64,000 nt of DNA. Source: Branchiostoma floridae (taxonomy: Eukaryota > Chordata > Leptocardii > Amphioxiformes > Branchiostomatidae). Of the stretch, positions 11,328-23,258 are shown one piece after another (position 1 is the stretch's first letter; each line of letters begins with the position of its first letter). The notes under the pieces were generated by a model. The model saw nothing but the letters and a program-made list of their open reading frames with translations. It was not told the origin of the DNA and ran no database searches. A program made the position numbers and the translations under genes. Location of the stretch: assembly GCF_000003815.2 (NCBI RefSeq), contig NW_023365716.1, positions 222,410 through 286,409 on the forward strand. The letters run 5' to 3'.

Positions 11328-14300
11328 ATGGCCACATCAGCTACAGCAGCTAACAGTGAGGGCAATGCCGGAATTCAGCTTCACGCAGCTACAGCTCAGA
11401 GCAGTGCTGCTACCTTGAGCCCAGCCAGCAATGCAGGCAATCCTCACCACCAGCCACGCACTGTGACACATCGCAAAGCTGATGGAGTTGCGTTCAAACC
11501 AGCCTGCCATGATGCCCACGCCTGCCTACCACCACACGCAGCCACCTCCCAGGGCTGTGACGGAGCTGCCTTGAGGCGAGATAACGGTGCTGATAACCTT
11601 TACATCCAGCCATATGCTGTTAGATATCAGGAGAAAGATGACAGCACACCGACAGATGGTGTTGCTTCAACAAAAAACACCACAGGGTCCGCAGTCTCCC
11701 CTGCTGATGACGATATTGAACCGTATGCCGTTGCCTTTATGGAGGAGGGAGACGTGGCATTTGTGAAGAAACCTCCGGAAAGATCGCAAGCGTCTACAAG
11801 AAGCAGGAATGGCCTCTCCGCTATCTTGGAAGAAAGTGACGTCTCCGGTGCTGACGCCGACACTTCGGCCTCTGTCTGGAATGATGGCGACATACATGAA
11901 GCTCCACTGAACCCGGTGTACCCACCCAACGTTGGACAACACCTGGCTTGTGGTAAGACGAGCGTTCCTGATTCTTAGCGACTATTTCGTGTCTCAGTTC
12001 CTTAGTGTCTACTTTTTGTCGTACAAGTTTATCTTGCGTTTTCTTTTCCTGGTGGTCTAAAGGGAATCCAGTTAGTAAGTCGGTACAGGAATCAAACTTT
12101 GCGTGAATGCCAATGTCAATTTTGAAGCCCCTGAAACATAATCCAACCACGCCTTGACATGAATGTTTGAGCCACAGTACAAAGGCCTCATGTCCTGTCA
12201 TGGCAGAGTAGCTTCTACTGAAGAAGGTATTGGTATTGGGCGGGCTTATTACTCCCTAATGACTATTTACAAGTGAAGAGCCTTCAGGTTTGAGATAATG
12301 ATACGCACATCGTGAAATGGCTTGGCTGATTGTGTTCCTTATTATCAAATGACAGGTAGTTTTCCAGGCTGCGTGCACCTGTGTGTCCGGATGTGCCGCC
12401 GCTATGCAGGAATTGTTATCTTCCTGGTTGCGCTGCTCGTGAGCTTCACATTCGCGGGGATGCACTTCAGCCGGAGAGCGCAGGATGGCCACAATGTAAG
12501 CCTACGTTTTCTCTGCCCGTAAGAAGATCTTACTAGCGAATCCAATTTTTTTGCAATGGAAAACAGTTTTATTGCTTTCGATGAGTGCACCAAGTTTGTG
12601 CAATGCAAAAGCTACTGTCGCAATGCGTTGGGGAAAAATAGTACGCATCAATCTATTTTCAAAACCCCTTTCCAATGGATGTATAGCCATCGAAATGGCC
12701 ATTTGGCGTAAGCTTACTAGTTCTGCTGGCTTGTAGCAGCTGATTTTATTGCACTGCCTATAACTACTTGAATCTACACACCTAGCTGCAAGTGTTGTTC
12801 CGCCCAAAGTAAATCTGCTGGAATATGATTCAAAATTTGATGGCGTAATATTTTCTTGTATATACAAAACGACTTTTTTTGAAATTTGCTCAATCTGATA
12901 ATTATCAGCTTATGAATTATGCTATAAATAATAGCAATTATCTCTACCATATGTTTCGGGAGGGACACAAACAAAAGCATTGAAAGGTTTCTGGTGTCCC
13001 GTGCAAGTTCTGTTTTTACTTTCTTATGTGCAAAGAAAAATGACTTGGAAAGGACCATTTATAACCAAACCCTCGAGGTTGATAACTTTTTAAAGTAAGG
13101 GCATGACTATTCCTCGTTCTTGTTTGACCTAAATTTATTTGTATGTTGAGCATCATTTCATCAACACGACAACTACTGTGGACGCTGGTCACACCGCCTG
13201 TTGCAGCCCTGATGACACAATGGCTGATCATATATCCTCGGTGAGCAACCTTTTTCCTAAGTATGTTCTCTTTTTCTTACAACAAGAAACAATGATCGCC
13301 TTTCATCAGGCAATTGGCTATGAACATCATGCCTTGTTTGTAGACTAGGTTTTAAATGTATTCTTGTATGACTTTATTTTCCTTGTCCACAGTCGACACC
13401 GGCTTCGGACACTGCCTCCATCCCTGGTCACGTTGTGCCCACCAGTTCTGCCAAGTGCTCTTCTGCGGGAGCAACACCCACGCTGCCAGCAACCACCAAA
13501 GGTAACGTTACTTATTCACCCAAACAAATTACAAGTAGGGATCGACTCCATATTTCAAATGGTTAAAACTTTCCCGCTATTCTTCTCTCTTCAGTGCTAA
13601 TCATGATTCTGGGTAGGGCCGTCACAATATTTCATGGATTTTGTTTCACTACAACATACTCGTATGTCTACATGCAATGTAGATAGTCTTTTTTAGAAAT
13701 GCATGCGTTCTGACCGAAAAGGTAGAAAAGCAAAAAGAAATTGCATTTATACAAAGTTTGTTGTGCATGTAAATGTATAGATACTGAATTCATGGGCCAC
13801 TTTTAACAGTGATTGTCATTTGCAGTGACCCCCGGAGTACGCGTTGAATCAACGGAAATCGTCTTTGGCGGGAAGGGGTCAGAACCTGGAAAGTTTCACC
13901 GCAACTACGGAGTCGCTGTCTCTGCTGACAACGAGATATTCGTGACCGACATGCTCAACAAGCGAGTCCAAGTCTTCAGCATGGATGGAGTTTTTCTCCG
14001 CCTCTTCCTAACGGTCGTTCCGGGACAACAAAGACGCTCAATCCGACCTTGCGATGTTGCGATTGCCGAATCGGGCCACGTTTGGGTAGTGGAATGCACA
14101 GGCGACGTGAAGAGAGGAAGGTTAAAGGTCATACAGTACAGCAGGAACGGCCTGCCGCTGGCCACGTTTGACGTGCCGCGCTCCGCCCCCCACCCCAGCA
14201 TTGCCGTGGACATGCGCAACAAGAGAATCGTCGTGGAGGCTTCGCCGGAAATTTTCCTTCTCCTGTCCAACGGTACGGTCTACCGTCTCTTCGAGGCAAA

Positions 14301-14655
14301 GGATATGGTCCAATTCTCTTACGTCATGACTGACCAGGAAGGCAATATCCTCGTCACTGACAACAGACATGCCCACGTGCACGTGTACGATTCCTCCGGG
14401 CAGTGCAGGTTTAAATTCGGCGGCTTTGGAGAGAGCGAAGGAAAACTCATCCAACCCAGAGGCATTTGCGTGGACAGAGCCGGTCACATTCTGGTGGCGG
14501 ACTGGGGAAACAGGCAGACAGACATGTTCACAAGCCGCGGGGAGTTTGTCCGCACCGTCGCGAATAGTTCGAACCCGTGCGGCATTGCTGTGGGGCCGGA
14601 CGGACAGTTGGTGGTGACCAATGTAAAGGACAATACTGTGGCTATCTTTCCTTGA
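11328..14655 (+). CDS. type II membrane protein with extracellular NHL-repeat propeller (5 exons)
   Basis: The exons are 11328-11952, 12368-12495, 13151-13240, 13393-13501 and 13826-14655. All junctions are GT-AG, the phases agree (1, 0, 0, 1), and the total is 1782 nt, or 593 aa. The TTTTTGTTTAG just before the ATG looks like an acceptor, so a non-coding first exon is likely. The frame is open upstream to another ATG at 11250. Exon 1 encodes an acidic, alanine-rich cytoplasmic tail with two PYAV motifs and a NPVY (NPxY, endocytic or PTB-type) motif. Exon 2 encodes CRR followed by a membrane segment of about 20 residues (positive-inside, so N-terminus in). Exons 3 and 4 are a short Asn/Thr and Ser/Thr-rich stalk with a sequon (NTT). 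Exon 5 has NHL-type blades (FGG, GVAV, IFVTD, VQVF; later GICVD, ILVAD; last GIAVG). There is no RING or B-box, so it is not a TRIM ligase. Its ligand is unknown. Confidence 0.85.
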
Positions 14656-14689
14656 CAGGTGGTGGTTGTGACTTGATTGTTTTTAAGTC

Positions 14690-16095
14690 TGTGAGTGCAA
14701 CAAGCATTACAGGGGAGAAAACAGCGAAACACAGCTGAGGTTTGAAGAGGAAACTTTGTCACCTAGTCTAAAAGTTTGTCACCTTGTCTAGAATCTTTAT
14801 TCCACCAACTTTGTACCCCATAGAAAGGGCCCAATTATTGACTTTTTTTCTCAAAATGTACAAAAATAGGAACTTGCACCATCGAAGATAGCATAAAGCT
14901 GCCTAATTCAATTAAAAAGAAGCTGTGATGTTTATTAACCTCTCGGTCATGGGGCCGGAGGGACAGTTTGTGGTGACCAACGTACAGAGCAATAGTGTGA
15001 CTATCTTTCCTTGCGAGGTAGTGGTTATGATGTGATTGTTTTTGGATCCGTGAGACCGAGTTTATCATTTATCTCTTTGTAAAAGGCATTATTGTTTAGA
15101 ATACACAATGATAAAGATAAGTTGTACCATTCAGACTTTACATAGTTACATCAGTTGGAGTATTCATTGATTACGAAATGTATCACAATTATTATCCTGT
15201 ATGTGTAATTAATCACTTATAGTATCCAAATAATGGTAATCGTTTGGCGAATCTTATTTTCATTTCACAGAACAATACCGCAACTATCTTTCCTCGCCAG
15301 GTAGTTCTTATGTGATGTTTATGATAAAGCGGTTCTGGCTTTTTTGTTTATTTACGATGCACCACTTTTTATTACACAATGAGAAATATGTATCATTTAG
15401 ACTATATACGGTCACAAAAATTACCGTATTCTATATCTCCAGACCATTCGATAACAAGGATATGTATAATCTAGAATATACAATGTTGATCATGGACTGT
15501 ATCATTTAGTATATCGTTAAGGGTATAACTGTTATGGTAGGACTTTCGACGAAACCAGATCCAAAATGCCTAGATCTAGGCAACAAAGAATAGAGTAAGT
15601 TTTGAATAACAATCTGCGTCGAGTCCGTAATGTATTTATATAAGCGAAGCCAATGAAGGATACCGTGACTATCTGCAACAAGACTGACAAGCGTAATCAC
15701 ACAAAGAAGAAACCAGCGAAATACTAAGGTCTGAGTATAGCGGGGTTTGATGGGGAAAACGTAAAGTTCTGCGTGCATCCGTCAGACTTACAACGGTTGT
15801 CACCTGGTGTAAAACTGTATGTTCACCAGTTTTGTACCCCGTAGCAAGGGCCCACGTCGTGTTTTTTTTCCTCTCAAATGTACAATAATAGGAATTTGCA
15901 CCATAGAAGATAGCATGACGTTGCCTGATTCATTCAAAAAGAAGCTGTGACGTTAATTGGCATCAAATGTGGCCTCCAGGCCATGGGGCCGGATGGGCAG
16001 TTTATGGCCTCCCGGTCTTGGTGACCAATGTACAGGACAATACCGTAACTATCTTTCCTCGTGAGGTGGTTCTGATGTGATTGTTTTTAAGTGTG
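14690..16095 (+). pseudogene. three decayed copies of the NHL gene's last-exon end and 3' flank
   Basis: Relics of the final blade and 3' flank occur at about 14948-15042 (GGGGCCGGAGGGACAG, then GTGACCAACGTACAG, then ACTATCTTTCCTTG), 15268-15318 (AACAATACCGCAACTATC, then TTTCCTCGCC) and 15980-16092 (GGGGCCGGATGGGCAG, then ACAATACCGTAACTATC). The flanks repeat as well: 14766-14945 matches 15787-15975 (CACCA, TTTTGTACCCC, TAGGAA-TTGCACCAT, AAAAAGAAGCTGTGA). Relic 1 stays in frame to a later stop; relic 3 has an insertion. None has the upstream part of the exon or an acceptor. Confidence 0.8.
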
Positions 16096-16924
16096 TGATA
16101 ATTAACCTTTATTATATGTCATTGTAAAATGCATAATTGTTTAGAGTACACAATTATAAACATAATTTGTACCATTCAGACTATAATGGTGACAATAGAG
16201 TGCATTAATAGCAGTATTGTTTGTTATTTTATTTCTTTTAGCACAATAGAGTGCATTACTCGGACTATTGGTTGTTATTTCATTTCTTTTAGCACATGGC
16301 TGTTCCATTTCCGACGACTGAATATGTACTTCTTTTCACGAAATCAAATAAAAAATTAAGGCTACCGTACAAAGCAATTTCGAGACAACAATCTGTGATG
16401 TTTACTTAATGGTGTATGAATTATGTAGCTTAATATTTACACACATTATTCTCAAGAATACACAATGATAAAAGTGATAAGCATTATTTAGACCATTGAT
16501 GGTCTTAATGATGCACTTAATGCATTGTTTAGACTTTAGAGTATACATAAGAAAAGCCGATCGGGGGAGTAGGAACTATATCTATCGTTGCTTTTAATAC
16601 GCTGACCATGTTCTGGAAATCATTAACAAAGGACAGAGTAGTTCGGATGACTGAACATTTTAAAACTAAAAAAAAAACAGGCTGAAAAGAGTAGCATATC
16701 AATCAGCTTTTATAAACCTGATTCACTTACTGATATTCATTATGCTAAATGACCCTTATATATTCATAATGTGAAGTTCATATCACTGGCATGGATAGCA
16801 CATAGTGGGTGTTGTAAGGTAGGTTTTGTCGAAGAGGTATTCGTTAGTTGTGTATAGCGTTACTAGTATTTCTTTCATTTTAGGGATTAAAAAAAGTAAT
16901 ATTGTTAAATTTGACTATGTTTCT

Positions 16925-17480
16925 CTTCCTGCAGGGTATAAAATCATACCATCTTAACAGACTTAGTTTCTTACCAAAACTGACCGGAAGGATCATACAG
17001 CCTGAGCAGGATACGGGACATATATCGCATGTCCCTTCCCCCAGCACGAATTACTAATTTAAGTGATTATCATTTGATCTCTGCAATTAGAATAATGTTG
17101 GTCCTCAGACTTTCCCTTTATTTATAAAATGGAGATTACAGAAAGTCAGAATTCTCACACAAATGTTACTGTTATACCATTTTTTTTTTCAGAAAAGGCA
17201 CGTGTGAACTATACGGTCATGCGTACTTGTACCAACTTAGCACAACTGAGGGAGTTTGCGTTCAAACCAACCCTGATAATAACTGTGTCTTGCATTGTTA
17301 GAAATTGCATGTGTTTCTCTTCCTGTGGGGTGTAAAATCTTAGCAGGATACAGGACATATATCGCTTGTCCCTAACCCCAGCACAAAGAACTAAAGGTGA
17401 TCGCCATTTGATCTCTACAATCAGAAAACTTTAATTTGTATCATCTACTTGGTCCTCAGACTTTCCTTTTATACAAAGTG
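16925..17480. repeat. tandem duplication of about 390-bp spacing
   Basis: 16925-17125 and 17316-17470 share TTCCTG-GGGTxTAAAATC, AGCAGGATACxGGACATATATC, TGTCCCT, CCCCAGCAC and GGTCCTCAGACTTTCC. Non-coding. Confidence 0.7.
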
Positions 17481-17505
17481 TAGCTTCAACTATAGCAGTT
17501 TGTAT

Positions 17506-17958
17506 ATGGCAAATTCTACTGATACTGGTCATGAACTTGGAGGCTGGGAACAGGCCCCCAGAGTAGATTACCTGAACATGAACTTGACTGGCTGGGAGAG
17601 AGATTCAAGATGGCGGCCGTGTGAGTCCTGGTTACATGCGCTCCAGTATCTCGTTCTTTTATGCACGTTTACCGTACGGTCATTCAGTGAACATCTACAT
17701 GACTTTGTTACATGGATATGGACGGTGGTGATTTATACGCTTATGGGAAAACGGCATAGAGGCTCTAGGGGCAGCAGCACTGGGGAAAATAGTCCGACAT
17801 CGCGACCTTGCCCCCCCTCCCAAAACAGCAAAAATGGCGTCCGCCGAGGCTACTCTGACTTCGTTGCCGCCCTTCCTACAGAAGTTGGCGCAGTTAATCT
17901 TTGGCCATGCAAAGAAGCAACAGGTGGATACTGTAGCCCAAGTCCAGACTATGAGTGA
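17506..17958 (+). CDS. hypothetical protein with membrane-like segments
   Basis: This is an ATG-initiated ORF of 150 codons with no recognised domain. The middle is hydrophobic (LQYLVLLCTFTV, then FVTWIWTVVIYTLM), followed by a basic Ser/Arg-rich part. It contains NST and NLT sequons. Its 3' half overlaps, in another frame, a better-looking start exon at 17834. Codon evidence is weak, and it could be a chance ORF over a CpG-rich 5' UTR. Confidence 0.2.
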   Translation: MANSTDTGHELGGWEQAPRVDYLNMNLTGWERDSRWRPCESWLHALQYLVLLCTFTVRSFSEHLHDFVTWIWTVVIYTLMGKRHRGSRGSSTGENSPTSRPCPPSQNSKNGVRRGYSDFVAALPTEVGAVNLWPCKEATGGYCSPSPDYE

Positions 17959-17963
17959 GACCG
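17834..17963 (+). CDS. candidate first coding exon, gene unknown
   Basis: The ATG sits in a good context (AAAAATGG) inside a GC-rich island (about 17760-17965) and opens 43 codons (MASAEATLTSLPPF at the start, then a hydrophobic LAQLIFG, then QVQTMSET). It ends at a consensus donor, CCG|GTAAAG, in phase 1. Phase-1 exons downstream (22491, 23203, 24545) could in principle join, but I cannot link them. The product is not recognised. Confidence 0.3.
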
Positions 17964-20900
17964 GTAAAGACAGGTTTTGACCACAAACTTGCAAGCAGGC
18001 GGCCAAATTTTACACTTAATTCCGAGTACTTGAGGTATGTAACCATCTTGCTTCAGTTGGTTTTGTAGTGACAGGAAAATTTTCTGTATAATCCATTGCA
18101 TTTTGTTACAGTATAAACATCAATTGAGTTATGGCAAAATGAACTGACGCCGTGACAGTCACCCATGCTGGACAGGTCGAGAGGTAGAGACAGTCCATCA
18201 TCATTGCGGATCTGACGAAGATAATAAGAGAGAAAAGGTACGTAAATGTTACTAAAATGAAGAGGTGTTTGATGCACTGCCCACCTATAGCAGCGACCGT
18301 GTGGTGGTGGATTTGATGCACGCCAGTAAGGTATGTGCAAAAGATTCCTTTGAATAGAAGTCATGTTCTCTAAGCAGATATTTCAGCAGAGAACGGACGG
18401 GCGGGACCAACGCATGTACCAGTCCATCATACTCTGGCAGACTCCACTACCTGCCGTTGATCCCCTCGGCGGAATAGTATGGTCGTTATCACACATCTTT
18501 GATTCTCCCAGTGTTCGCGGATGGGGTTGTACAAAATGTACAAAGAAATGCAATCAAGGCAGGCAGGCAAACCAAGTTGTATGGATGAAAAGATTGTATG
18601 AAGCTACTTTAAAAAAGATGTCAATGATGTGTACATTTACTATGTGATGCATGTCTACCTCACCCTACTGTGTTGTCTTTGCGTTTGTCTTCCAGTAGTA
18701 ACATCATATAGGATATTCATTAAAGAAAGGAGGTTTGCATTGATGACATGGAACTGCGTAATCTTTGACATGAGCACCTACAGCCTTTTGATTTCTTTGG
18801 CCTTAAGCAGTCCCATTTGGACTTTAGGCCCAAGGGTCGATCCCTTCTTTTCTTATATAATATGAATATATAAGTGACCCATCATTTGCTTGCAGTATTC
18901 TATATATGCCGTATGCCGACGGCTGTAAATGCTTCAAACAAATCTCGACTGTTTCGGATTGTGTTTCTCTCCAGAAAGATTTTGAGAATATTCATACCTG
19001 AAGTAACACCTGGTCGTTGAATCCTGATATACGCAAGATACGGTAAGTCGATCAAGAAATCCAATCATATCCACCTACAAATTGATTGACATCGTTCTCG
19101 AGACTGTTTCTGAATATACCGATTAAGTGTGTCTTGGCTACGGAATACGTGACATTTAGTTCTCATGTACTAAAATAACATACCTGGATACATTTGTCAT
19201 CATTGAAGACAATGGAGCAGATTTGCTAAGGCAGCTAGTATAGACATTTATGAGCAGCTGGAAGAAGGGAATAGCACAGCAACTCAATCTGAGCTTCCCG
19301 GAGGAAGAATCAGAAAATGAGGATGATTGCAAAACTTATTACCTCCGGATGTACAAGAACAGAGGAAAGGCGAAGATGTTAAAAAAAGGCGGCGTTGTAA
19401 AGAATTTGTGAGAGGGCTGCGAAAGTTGGTGAATGAGGCGATGACCTTACAATGGTTGATGACTCTTACGAGGAATCATCCATATTTGAAGACAAGGGTG
19501 AATTTGAGGACCATTCTGGCTTTGGTCTGGAATCTTATTTTTATTTTATTCAGGTCCTAGTTAAAAGGAAAGCGACGAAAAGGTCCACAAGAAAGGCCAA
19601 AACAAACCAAGTGGAGCCAGTGACAGAGTGATTTCAAGATTGATTGTCGTCAAACATGTAGTATAACTCTGCTCAATTTAAAAAAGAAATGTGCGGGGGA
19701 TGGACACAGTGCAAGACTTTGTGAAGAAGATGACGAGGAAGTTACGGATGGCAGGCACCACCAATGTGATGTTATCAGTCACAAATATAATGTATTTTAT
19801 ATTACAACTCTACACAGGCAGATATGAGTTAACAAAACATGCTTCTGTCATGTCAGTATTATACATGACATCCCGTTTGGAACCGAACAGGTCCACTGAC
19901 AATATGTAATGATTCAGAAATGATGTAACCTTTATTTATAGCGTGTCTAAAGCTAGCACATAGACAATTTGACTTTACAGCTCTAAATCCTGGCATGCGT
20001 GCGACCCAAAGTATTTAACATGAAGTTACACAAGACTGGAAAGCATGGTTTACAGAGTATCATTGAGAAACTGTCCAACAAGGCAAATGAGACACCACCG
20101 GCTCGCAATGTGTCCCGCAGTGATGAATCTAACTAACGGGCGACTGAGGGGAAACGCAGAGTTGGAAGGATTCACACTACTTTAACTTCATTGATTGAAA
20201 GAACTGGTTTCACAGGAAATTTCGTGGTGAACACTATGAAGAATTAAAAAAAAAATTCGAAGAACGTTATCTATACTGGATGATATTGATGAAAAATGAC
20301 GATGAGGTAAGAGGGTGTCTGCAGTAGCTCCCCTGATCATGGACCTGAAATGTAGTACCGATTTTGATACTGGGGTAGGGGATCAAACATGCGCACTTAA
20401 AAATTTTTGTTATACACATCGTTTAAATTCCATTTGTTATTAGTTATCGTCCTTCATTTTGTATTTCACTTAGTTGAGTTATGTTTATGTCCTTGTACAT
20501 ATGTGTATAGTGGTGGCGTGAATGCAAGTCAAAATTTGAGTGCGCCATCACTTCGTTTGTCTTATGTCAAATACGGTGAAAAAATGGAGTACCGATTGGA
20601 CCAAAAGCGACAAGATGGGACAGCCACAGCCGCCGGATCACCATGTCCCAGGAAATCGTGCATATTTTTTGTTCATTGAGACGTGAGCCATAGTGTGTAG
20701 CCTGAGCCGACACGAGCATTTGAAATCACCCATGATAATAAGTTTGTCCTTCTTGAAGGACTAGAGCTAATATTGCACAAGGTACTAGGTAAACATGGAC
20801 TGGGGAAAGGTAACTTAAATGGTGAACAGACAACTTTCTAAATGAGCCTCACACGAATTCTTTATCACAAACACAGTGTTCCAGCTTGCTAAAAAAAACA

Positions 20901-22250
20901 CGTGGCCACCTGGATGTATCCCAGATCCAAACATAGACATTTACTAGACTATGCTATTGTACGGCAACGTGACAGACAAGACGTAAACGTTACACGTGCC
21001 TTGAGAGGATGTGAACACGAACACTTGTCCGATCACCTATTGTAAGAAGCCTCATCAGCGTTTAAAGATAAACTCACTATTAACACAACTAGAGGAGAGG
21101 AAGCCGATAGGGTACAAAACTTTTGTATCAGAATTAAATAAATAATTTGGAAACCGTACTATGAGGCGTAGGAGACAGGAAGAAGGTTACATATAATCTG
21201 TGATGAAATTAGTGAACAGTTTCTTCAAAGCATTATCTGTAAAAGCTCCAGTTCTGAGCAGATGTCCTTTCAAATGAAAAAAAAAAAAATTATCCTTATT
21301 ATCTGTTCTCAGGACATCTGCTCAGCCACTTCGTTTGCGGCATCTTGACGGTGTAACTTTGTCAGGTGGTTAACAAGGTACGTAGTTTAAGTATTGTCAA
21401 GATTGTTAGGTGGTCGAAAGCTTTAGCAGAATGTGTAAATATGCAATGTTCAGCTCTCTGTGGTCTCTGACAGTGAGGACGTTAACATTGAGCAGGGCAC
21501 AAACGAGACTTCTAATGGTGAGACATTATCAAAGAGCAAAATAGTAAAGTGCAGAACTGATGGCTACGCCTCTATGCAGCCCCATGACTAAAACCGTTAT
21601 GGAGGAACTTGGAGGAACTATGGAGGAAAATAACTAGCTCTCTAGCTTCAGATCATGACACAAAATGCATGCTTATTGCAGGAGCATTGCATAAAGATGA
21701 CTTTTATTTTAGAAATGCCAACGTTTATTAGTTTTGTAAGCCTTGCGGCTTAGCCATGTGGTTTAGCGGTGGAGACAGCGACAGAACTACAGAGGCCATG
21801 ACACAGCCTCCTCAACAACTACATCAGCAAGAAAAGAGAGAACTACACACAGGGGCATCCTAAAGCTTTAGGTTACGAAAAATATTCGCAAAAAATGTTA
21901 TAGGTGGTGAATAAACAATCCGTCTCTTGTGATAATATGGAACTGATCTGTCAATATTTGTGCTGTTTCAGTGGGAGAGAATAATAGATTATTAGATTAA
22001 TTAATTTATAGGTACAATAGAGCTCCACTGCAAAGCAGTGCAATAACACTGAGTTGGACAACCCTTGGTAAAGATGACAGAAATAAATGAATAAATAAAC
22101 AGTACAGGAATACTTGCACAGCTTTAATTTTACCTGCTCTGAATGTACTGATGAATATTTTCTTTTCCCAGTGCCCTGTTGTTCGAATCCTTTGAAAGGG
22201 ATTATAGAGTTGTTTTAGATGAGATGGAGCACGTCACCGAAGAGGTTTGT
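17964..22250. other. no convincing gene; degraded coding-like stretches
   Basis: Short ORFs at 18363-18647, 19327-19560 and 19691-19909 lie in frames with acidic or basic runs (for example EEESENEDD near 19300), but none continues or has clear splice partners. 20000-20260 looks like decayed coding sequence with many stops. No tRNA, rRNA or intact element seen. Confidence 0.3.
21256..21325. repeat. perfect 15-bp inverted repeat with 40-nt loop
   Basis: CTGAGCAGATGTCCT at 21256-21270 and its exact reverse complement AGGACATCTGCTCAG at 21311-21325 flank an A/T-rich loop. I see no further terminal repeats that would make it a transposon end. Confidence 0.6.
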
Positions 22251-22272
22251 ACCCTGTGGCCTTCCTTTGTAG

Positions 22273-23258
22273 TATTCACAAGAGGATTCAGAAGAAGAGG
22301 AGATCCCACCCAGAAAGAGGAAATGTTCAGATATTCTCAGGTGTGCAAGTTTTAGGGTGGAGATTTCAACTCTATCTACCCTGTCTGTGGGTCTGCACCT
22401 GGGACTATTGTGATTAAAGAAAGTGTTGTCTGTCCTAAGGGGACTAGGACATTGACGTAACAATAAAATGAATGATGTTTGTTTTTCCAGGTGAGAGCGT
22501 TGGCAACCGGCGCCCAGTGGCCAAACCTGACAGACCAACAAGAGGTAAGCAACACAACACTCCCTGTTTAGATCTCTCTAGTTGTCTTGTTCACTGGACA
22601 ATGCGGTCACTTTTTGACGGTCCCTTGGATTTTTCCCGTCAACTGCTAATTTCAATGGACAGTCAGTCAGGGTCGGTCTATTGTAAGGAATGAAATCAAT
22701 CAAAGTATTTCTTTACAGCTTTGATAATATTGTACGAAAGTCAATAGTATCTATTAAGCCTATCAACCTCATAACCATTGGACAACTTCAACCTTCAGAT
22801 AATCCTGTAAGTAGAGTATTATCGGCAAATCAGTGTAGAAATAATGAACGACTAATTCAAAGAAAAACCTGCAATTCTGGACTGCCAGACCTTTTTCTGT
22901 CAATAGTACGACTGTTTGTGCTATTGAAAGTACTTTCCAATTGATAGCCGAGGCATTAATTATTTCTTTTGTTATAATTTGTAGGAGCCAGCAGAAGAGG
23001 GCGAGGTGTTTCCTCCTAGGAAGAGGAGATACACAGGTATGTTTGTGTGTAACTTTTAGCTGGAGATTTTAACACTAACTACCCGAGTTTCTGAACCCGA
23101 GACTGATGTGATTAAAGAAATTGTTGTCTGTCTAAAGGGGGGCTATGACATTGATGTCATTATGATAGTAACGATAAAATTTAATGATGTTTGTTTTTCC
23201 AGGTGAGAGCGTTGGCAACCGGCGCCCAGTGGCCAAACATGACAGACCAGCAAAAGGT
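22273..23258 (+). repeat. tandem duplication of a two-exon block, 712-bp spacing
   Basis: 22273-22546 and 22985-23258 are copies that include both exons and the intron between them (shared GATTAAAGAAA-TGTTGTCTGTC and AATGATGTTTGTTTTTCCAG). The first copy has lost the donor of exon A and the second has a weaker donor for B'. The copies have therefore diverged in their splicing signals, not their frames. Confidence 0.8.

Noticed and set aside
13207-13240. Alternative exon 3 start after TTGCAG in the NHL gene
   Set aside because: It gives an immediate stop in the required phase 0; the acceptor at 13150 gives an open 90-nt exon in phase.
13905-14762. Several minus-strand and alternate-frame ORFs of 80-120 codons
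   Set aside because: Shadows of the GC-rich NHL exon on the plus strand.
21741-21800. Possible tRNA-like stretch (GCGGCTTAGCCATGTGG)
   Set aside because: No cloverleaf with A and B boxes can be drawn; no tRNA was found in the window.
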